NCBI GenBank assembly: GCA_023630585.1
Contig: CM042540.1
Coordinates: 9,039,074-9,103,073 of the forward strand
DNA: 64,000 nucleotides
Direction of reading: 5' to 3'
Origin: Cranoglanis bouderius
Lineage: Eukaryota; Chordata; Actinopteri; Siluriformes; Cranoglanididae
The notes under the pieces are model-generated. The model was not told where the DNA came from. It saw only the letters and a program-made list of their open reading frames with translations, and did not search any database. Positions 49,701-58,700 of the stretch are shown one piece after another. The position numbers and the translations under genes are program-made. Each line of letters opens with the position of its first letter. The stretch's first letter is position 1.

Positions 49701-52700
49701 TTATGAAAACAAATATTCAGTTTGCCAAATCATATAGTTTAATACTTCTACTGCTGCAATATTATGCCACTGAATATTATCTTCTTTGTAAATGTGAACT
49801 TGTTCACTGATATTTTGATGTACTGAAAACTGTGAGGTCAGGTTGTATGGTTAGCATAAAGAGAAATGTTCAAACCTCTAATTCATGAGATCCCAGTTTC
49901 TCAAAAAGAGAGCGTCTTTTAGTTAAGGCAGCTGGATATGTCGTACAAACTTGGACACGTTTTGTCATTCAGCAGTGAGCTTCCTTTATAACATCTAAGA
50001 GGGTTCTTGATGAAGTTCTTTAGTGAGTGCCAGAATAGGTTCAAGACATTGTTCACATTGTTTTATTATTACTAGTCATATAAAATCACAGCAAAAGTGT
50101 TACTCACAAACACACTTTTGTTCTTCCTCATCTGAAGTTTGGAGCTCCAGTAGTTGACTGTCCCATCTTCTCTAACAGTCACTATGGCTCCATCAGAGGT
50201 GGGATGGATCCTCAGAATTGGCTCACCATGCATCAGGGGCTTTATGCTGGCTGGCAACATGAAGGCCGCCTGCTTACCTCGGACCACCGACTCCTCTTTT
50301 TCTGTGTACTCCAGCTGCATGTACGTGCAGAACTCATCCTAAATGCACACAAAATATATTCAGTTCAATTATTTTTTATTAGTTTAGCACTTTAACAAGA
50401 GGCATTGTTGCAAAGAAATTTTATACATGAATGATTTAGATTCAAAATGACAAGGAGAACCTCCCTGAGACAAGAAACCTTGACAGCATCCAGACTCAAA
50501 GGGGAGCCATGAGGTAGTGCAGTTATAAATCATTACCGGGATGAAAAATAGTTTTGTAATATTATGTTGTTACTGTACATAAGTACTATTTTGAAAAATG
50601 TATACTTTACTCAGGTATTATTTAATTTGAATACTTGAAATCTTATTCAAGCACATTTTCAAGAGAAAGAACAAGCTTTCTTCTTCTTACAGTTTCGTTC
50701 TGACCTTTTAAAAGAAATTAATGCAAGTTTCAAATGGCATGATATATATTTTTTCTTTTTTCTATATTTTTAAATAGGATGTCTTTTGCTGGAGTTACCA
50801 AGGATGAGATGCATCCTTGTATTTAAAAATACTGCCCTTTAAAAGTGGTCATTAAATCTAAAGAAGTATGTTAATTTAACTTTAGCTTTGTTAAATTAGC
50901 TAGTAAAGTTTTCTAATTTAGTTAGTCAGATTCACTAGATATTTACATTTTGCAATTATCTAGCTAGTTAAGTTTTGTAAATTAGCTAGTTAAATTAGTT
51001 AGCTAGTTAAGTTTTGGTTTTGTTGCTAATAGGTCATAGCATTCATTCCAAAGGGGTTACCAAACATTAACCAACCAGCAATCCAAGTTCTAGGTTTGTC
51101 TTAGTTAACATACAGGTGCATCTCAATAAATTAGAATGGAAAAGTTCATTTATTTCAGTAATTCAACTCAAATTGTGAAACTCGTGTATTAAATAAATTC
51201 AGTGCACACAGACTGAAGTAGTTTAAGTCTTTGGTTCTTTTAATTGTGATGATTTTGGCTCACATTTAACAAAAACCCACCAATTCACTATCTCAACAAA
51301 TTAGAATATGGTGACATGCCAATCAGCTAATCAACTCAAAACACCTGCAAAGGTTTTCTGAGCCTTCAAAATGGTCTCTCAGTTTGGTTCACTAGGCTAC
51401 ACAATCATGGGGAAGACTGCTGATCTGACAGTTGTCCAGAAGGCAATCATTGACACCCTTCACAAGGAGGGTAAGCCACAAACATTCATTGCCAAAGAAG
51501 CTGGCTGTTCACAGAGTGCTGTATCCAAGCATGTTAACAGAAAGTTGAGTGGAAGGAAAAAGTGTGGAAGAAAAAAATGCACAACCAGCTGAGAGAACCG
51601 CAGCCTTTTTGAGGATTGTCAAGCAAAATCGATTCAAGAATTTGAGTGAACTTCACAAGGAATGGACTGAGGCTGGGGTCAAGGCATCAAGAGCCACCAC
51701 ACACAGACGTGTCAAGGAATTTGGCTACAGTTGTCGTATTCCTCTTGTTAAGCCACTCCTGAACCACAGACAACGTCAGGGGCGTCTTATCTGGGCTAAG
51801 GAGAAGAAGAACTGGACTGTTGCCCAGTGGTCAAAAGTCCTCTTTTCAGATGAGAGCAAGTTTTGTATTTCATTTGGAAACCAAGGTCCTAGAGTCTGGA
51901 GGAAGGGTGGAGAAGCTCATAGCCCAAGTTGCTTGAAGTCCAGTGTTAAGTTTCCACAGTCTGTGATGATTTGGGGTGCAATGTCATCTGCTGGTGTTGG
52001 TCCATTGTGCTTTTTGAAAACCAAAGTCACTGCACCCGTTTACCAAGAAATTTTGGAGTGCTTCATGCTTCCTTCTGTTGACAAGCTTTTTGAAGATGCT
52101 GATTTCATTTTCCAGCAGGATTTGGCACCTGCCCACACTGCCAAAAGCACCAAAAGTTGGTTAAATGACCATGGTGTTGGTGTGCTTGACTGGCCAGCAA
52201 ACTCACCACACCTGAACCCCATAGAGAATCTATGGGGTATTGTCAAGAGGAAAATGAGAAACAAGAGACCAAGAAATGCAGATGAGCTGAAGGCCACTGT
52301 CAAAGAAACCTGGGCTTCCATACCACCTCAGCAGTGCTACAAACTGATCACCTCCATGAAATGCCGAATTGAGGCAGTAATTAAAGCAAAAGGAGCCCCT
52401 ACCAAGTATTGAGTACATGTTCATTTACTGTACATACTTTCCAGAAGGCCAACAATTCACTAAGTAGTTTTTTTTATATTTTTTTTAAATTTATTTTATT
52501 TTATTGGTCTTATGAAGTATTCTAATTTGTTGAGATAGTGAATTGGTGGGTTTTTGTTAAATGTGAGCCAAAATCATCACAGTTAAAAGAACCAAAGACT
52601 TAAACTACTTCAGTCTGTGTGCATTGAATTTATTTAATACACGAGTTTCACAATTTGAGTTGAATTACTGAAATAAATGAACTTTTCCATGACATTCTAA

Positions 52701-55700
52701 TTTATTGAGATGCACCTGTAATATTTTCTTTATGACTGATTGCTTAGTAAAATAGTTAGTCATGTAGGATCAGGCATGAACCCTCCCTTGATGAACCAGC
52801 TCCTTTAATCTGTCATAATGCAGGTATGGACGCAAGTGCAGGTGTTGAATGTTTTATTAAAAAGTAGCAAACAAAACAGATGTAATCCAAAGGCAGGGTC
52901 AATATTCAGGCAAGGGTTAGGAGATGAACAAACAATGTGAACTAGGGCAGGCATGAGCAAAATGAAAGACCAGAATTTATATCAAAAACCAAAAAGACAA
53001 TCAATGACTCAAAGGCTTGGTATGAGCTGGTACAAAGAACACAGGGCATATACTTTAAAGTGAGTGCATAGAGTGAGAGTCCTTTTATACTGTCAGTATA
53101 GCTGTGATGGTAATTGAGTCCAAGTGTGTGTCATCAGTTATCAGTTGAATGTGAAGATCAGAGGGTCTGTGGTGACTGGGTGTTGTAGTCCTTGGCGGCC
53201 ATGTTTGTAGGCCGCGCTGTATTCTGGGAATTGTACTTGGATGCCAATTCAGGCGTAGACGTAACATAATCCTTTAAAAATATTTATTTTTACTCTTGAA
53301 TACATTTGTATGTTTAATTGTAGATATTTTTTAAGTTTCATTCGAGAGGCATTTTTTGCCTCTACTTTTAACTAAGATTTTGACAGCAATCATAAATCTA
53401 CTTTAGTTCAGTTTCTCTGTTCTCTTGCCACCTCTGATCATAACAGTATACATGTGTAGAAGTACTAAGTGCATTGAAAGAATGTTCCATTTGAGAAGAT
53501 TGTGAATAACAGTCATGGGATGAGCACAGGACATTATAATTATAGTAGTTACAAATCTACAGTATCTCGGTGAGATACTCGACTAAAGCAAAGGTTAGAC
53601 TTGAACATAAACTGTTTTTTTTTTTGTTTTTTTAAAAATACAAAATATACGTATACATGGCAGCATTAATTGAAAATCTTTCAGAAATGTGTTTATGTGT
53701 GTAAAAACTGCATGCAGGCATAAAAAGACCACCATGAAGGAGCAGATGGGGCAATAGCTTTACACGTGCATAAAGTGTGAAAAATGTTTTTTTTTTTTTT
53801 TTTTATTTAATTGCTTTTATTCATAAGAACTCAACACTTAATGTGCAGATTTCTATAGATTTTTAACACTTGGTAAAACTAATTCAATGACTACTCCTTT
53901 TCAGTTGTACCAGATGTTTTGCAATGGAGGCATTGTTTCATCTGAATTTACTTGTATTGCTTTGATAGATTATTAGTTCTTTCGTGTCATTTTCAGTCCT
54001 TGATATTCCTTCATTATGAGGGTGTGTGAAGAATATGCAATGGTACATTAGGTAAAAATATCCCTTCTTTGACTGTGTAAGCTGGCGTGAATTGCATATA
54101 ATAGTATTATTCATACCCATCCAATGCTGCTTCGTCCAGTGTAATCAATCTTCATGAAGAGCTCATGGATTTGTGCATCATTCTGTGGCATTTGGAAAGG
54201 GGTCAGAGCGGAACAGAGGGTGAGAGAGCAGATACAATGCAAAAGGTTTTGTTATATGGAAAATAATTTAATTGTTATCTGCATACACAAACAAGACACT
54301 TTAGGAAAAAAATGACTGGATGAGAATGATATTATCTTTCAGCAGTAATTGCACTGTGACTTACAATGGTACACAAACCGAAACACTTCTTAATTACAAG
54401 ACGAAAGTGCGGGAGATCCAGAAATCTGGTGCCAGCCTTTTCAAACTCCTGCTCAAAGAGATGCCTGGGTCACTTCGACTGTAATACTAAAACATTACAC
54501 ACAATATGATGATATTTTATCCAGCTTACCTCAAATGCCAATTTCAGCTTTGTGAGACTTTCAAGGGACACCTTCTGCTCTATCTGCAGTGAAGAAATAA
54601 ATCTTATATTTTCTCATTGATTATGCGATTTCACTAAACAGCACTAACATAAGACTTAATTCATAAGTGACATAAGACTTAATTCAAAATCAACATCTTA
54701 AGTGTTCCTTCATCATTGCAGATTTTCCTGAGTAACCTTAAAAAAAAACAGAGTTGTGCAGAAGCTCACTCAGCATGCACACATTCATGTCTGTGATCTC
54801 AGCCAATTTTTTTTTTTCTCTGCCTTAACAAGCTGTATTTTAAGTTATTTTAAGCCAAAGGTGAGTGGGACCAGAATGCTGCAGAGAAATAAAATACACA
54901 CACTTCAATTTGGCACAGAGAGCAAAAAATCTGTGCTTACCAGCCAATTAATGAATTCTGAGCACTATTTAACAAGAAAGAATAAGAGATGAAGAAAAAA
55001 AAACAACAACATGAGAGATGCATTCACATTCGAGAGTAATTTACTCTGGGTGGATGACCACTGGGTGGACCACTGGGTGGATGAATTGGTTAAAATGTGA
55101 AGGCAGCAGCTCAAGGATTTTGGTAGTTATGGAAGCAGCCACCACAAGCAAAAAAGACAATATTTCTGTTAATGGGATTTTTAAAATTTGGCATGGTTAC
55201 CTAGCAACAAGGCATTTCAATTTACTTGTAAGAAACATTTAGACAGCAAAGAATGGACTGTAGCATACCGTATGTCTCTCTCATCTCTCTAACAAAGCAT
55301 CAACAATGAAACTAGTTTGATAAAAGGACAGAGTGGCCTGCCATAATCAGTTCTGTCTTTCTACATCAACCTGTCTATTAGCAGGAATTTAAAAAAGAAA
55401 TGGAAGAATAGCACAGATGGTTCAGACAGGTTCATGGTATGAATTATTAAGAATGTAACAGCACAAATGACACGGTCACATGTCTGACATTCTTCACTGA
55501 TATTTGAATTCTTGTCCATGGCATTACTACAGAGTCAAATTGACATCTTAAATGGTGGAAAAAATAATATTACAAAGATGAGGCCTCAGTAAGTGGCTAA
55601 AATATTTCAATATTCCAAGGAAAAACAATCAATTTCCTGATTATTTCTGCCTATTTTTTTTCTTTGCAGTATTTTTTTCTTTAAATATTTCACTTAAATA

Positions 55701-58700
55701 TTTCACATTTTTTATTTGCTATAGGGGCTAAGGAAATAGAAGTGATGTATGACTAGTGCACACACCATCACCTCATTGACCTGAGATCACAGGAATGTGT
55801 AGTTCATAAATTTATGTTAATTTTCTAATTAGCTTTATAGGCATACAGTCCCTCCAAAAGTATTGGAAAGGCATAGCCAATTCATTTGGTTTTGCTATAT
55901 GCCATTTGGGTTATAAGGCATTTGGGTTTGAGATAAAAAGATGAATATGAATAGATAGATTCAGAATTTCAGCATTTATTTTAGGATATTTACATCTAGA
56001 TTTGTTAAATAACTTAGAATATGGCACCTTTGGTGGCAGACTACCATATTTTTAGATGAGCAAAATATTGGAACATATAGTCTTAAGGTAAAGCAAAGCT
56101 GATAACACTTAATATTTAGTTGCATATCCCTTGCTTGCAATAACAGCATCAAGCCGGCGATCCAATGACATCACAAAACAGTTGGATTCTTCTTTTGTGA
56201 TGCTTTTCCAGACTTGTACTGCAGCTTCTTTCAGTTGAAGTTTGTTTTGGGTTTTTTTTCCTTTCAGTCTCCTCTTCAGGAGGTGAAATGCTGCTCCTTT
56301 GGGTTAAGGTCTTGGCCAGTCTAAAACCTTCTAATTTATCCCTGATTATGTCCTTTGTTCTGTTGGCAGTGTGTTTTGGGTCATTGTCTTGCTGCATGAT
56401 GAACTTCCTCCAAATTGGATTGGATGCATTTCTCTGTAAATTAGCAGACAGAATGATTGTGTAGACTTCTGAATTCATTCTGCTGCTAGTATCATATGTT
56501 ACATCATCAAGAAAAATTACTGAGCCCATTCCAGAAGCAGCCATGAAAGCCCAAGCCATGACACTACCTCCACCATGCTTGACCGATGAGCTCATATGTT
56601 TTGGATCATGAGCAGATCCTTTTTTTCTTTCTTTCTCCACAATTTGGCCTTTCCATCACTTTGTTAGTGGTTAATCTTGGTTCCAGAACTTTTGTGGCTT
56701 GTCTCTGTATTTCTTTGCAAATTCCAATCGGGCCTTCTGATTCTTACTGCTGATGCGTGGTTTGCATCTTGTGATACGGCCTCTACTGTATATTTCTGTT
56801 ATCAAAGTATTCTTCAAATGGTGGATTGTGATACCTTCACCCCTTTTGTATACAGTTCCAACAGTATTATATAATTACATTACATATACAGTCAAGTGCA
56901 AAAGTTTGCATATTTTTAGATAAAGACAAAGAAATTTTGTTTATAGCAACAGGACATTTAGTGTGTTAGGTTTTACAGACCTTCCAATAACCAAAATGAT
57001 ACATGTTTAAAAGCTGTAATGTGATATAAATATTGTCACATCACTGACAGCCTCGCTCAAAAACATGAACTTCGTTTCCCAAGATCTTCAGCCAACTAAT
57101 GAAATATAGACCATAGACCATGTAACCTCTGTGCAAATCACCAGTATAACCGCACAAGTTAATTGACTTACATAATTCAAATTAACATATATGTCAACAT
57201 ATTACTGAGCGCATATTCTGGGATTATTCTAGGATTATTCTGGCACACTGATTATGTGCTTACAATACTGGGTTTACTTCAAAACCTATTTCAGTTAGGT
57301 GAGAATTTGCCTCTAAAATAATAAAACAAAATTGACAAACAATTTGGCATGTTACAAGCAAAAGCACTCTGTAAAATAAATTACATAAATATATTATGTC
57401 CACCATTCCAGTCAGTGGTCATGATGGATTAACCCCGTTGGCTTTCTGACCTGTCAGATGATAAATTAATGGATTTCTAACTAGATTCAAAATGGTATTT
57501 CTAACCATTGCATTTGAGGATGATTGAATGGATGCTCTTTTAACTCATGCAGGCTATATCTAGCATCTAGTGATACCCTGAGAATTTAAAATAAAATTAT
57601 TAATACATAAAATATTTCTGTTGTTATAACAATAAGAGGGGATTGGAAATTGTTCCAATCAATAAAATGACTTTTTGGCAACAAAGTATTTAATATTTAT
57701 TATATTTCTTTATTAATTTATGATTTATTTCTCCTCTTCACATTTTAAACTTCAAGCAGATTCACTATACAAGATAAAGGTTAAGGCGTTAAATCTTGGT
57801 TATACATTACATGCTATTAAGAAAGCTGTTGCAGGCTCTATTTTTTCCTTTTCATTTTTTTTCGACCTGGTCCACAGCCACATAGAAAACTGGAATAAAC
57901 AATGCTCTAAGAAACAAAAAAAACAGCTATGAAGCTGCTGGAGTTGAAAATGTACTTTATATGTAAAATCCAATCTGTTCTGTTTGGCATTAATTCAACA
58001 AGTACTCAGTGGCATATTTCATAGGAAAAACTCTTGAATAAATAAACAACACTGTCCAATTCTTGTTCTGGAAGGCTTCAGTTGCAGAAACTCCCATTAA
58101 AAAATAATTTTATTTGTTTTAATGCCTACCAAGTGATCACTACAATATGTAAGAGAAGCTTGCACCATATCAGTGTACAAGGTCTGCTTCACCAAAAAGA
58201 CCTTTGTATTACATGGTTCTACCTGGTTGGAGAGGCCATATATAATATTATAATAATAAAAGGCAAGACATCTCAAAGTTATGGAACAGATAACCTACTT
58301 TACAATGCACACTGGTTGAAAAATACAGGCAAGCATAAAGAGACTGGCTACAGAAAACAATGTAAACAACTTTACCTTGAATTTAGAGATGCAAGGACTA
58401 CGGACACAATGCTGGGTGAATTTCTCATTGTCTCCAAAAGTGATTGAATGTCGTCTGTGCTTTTGCCTTAGAAGTTCCCTTTCCAGCCACTCTGGCTTTG
58501 GGCTTTTCTCAGAACGTGTTTCACTCAGGCCAGATCTTCCACTCAGGACTACAACACTTCCACCCCTACATCGGGATTGCCTTGACAAGCTGTAGGCAGT
58601 GGCTCCACGCACAGGTCTGAGCTCAGCCAGAAGACTGCAGAGGAAGAGACAGTACAACTGCATCAAGCATGAGCGAACATATTAGTCGTGAGGCAATGTG

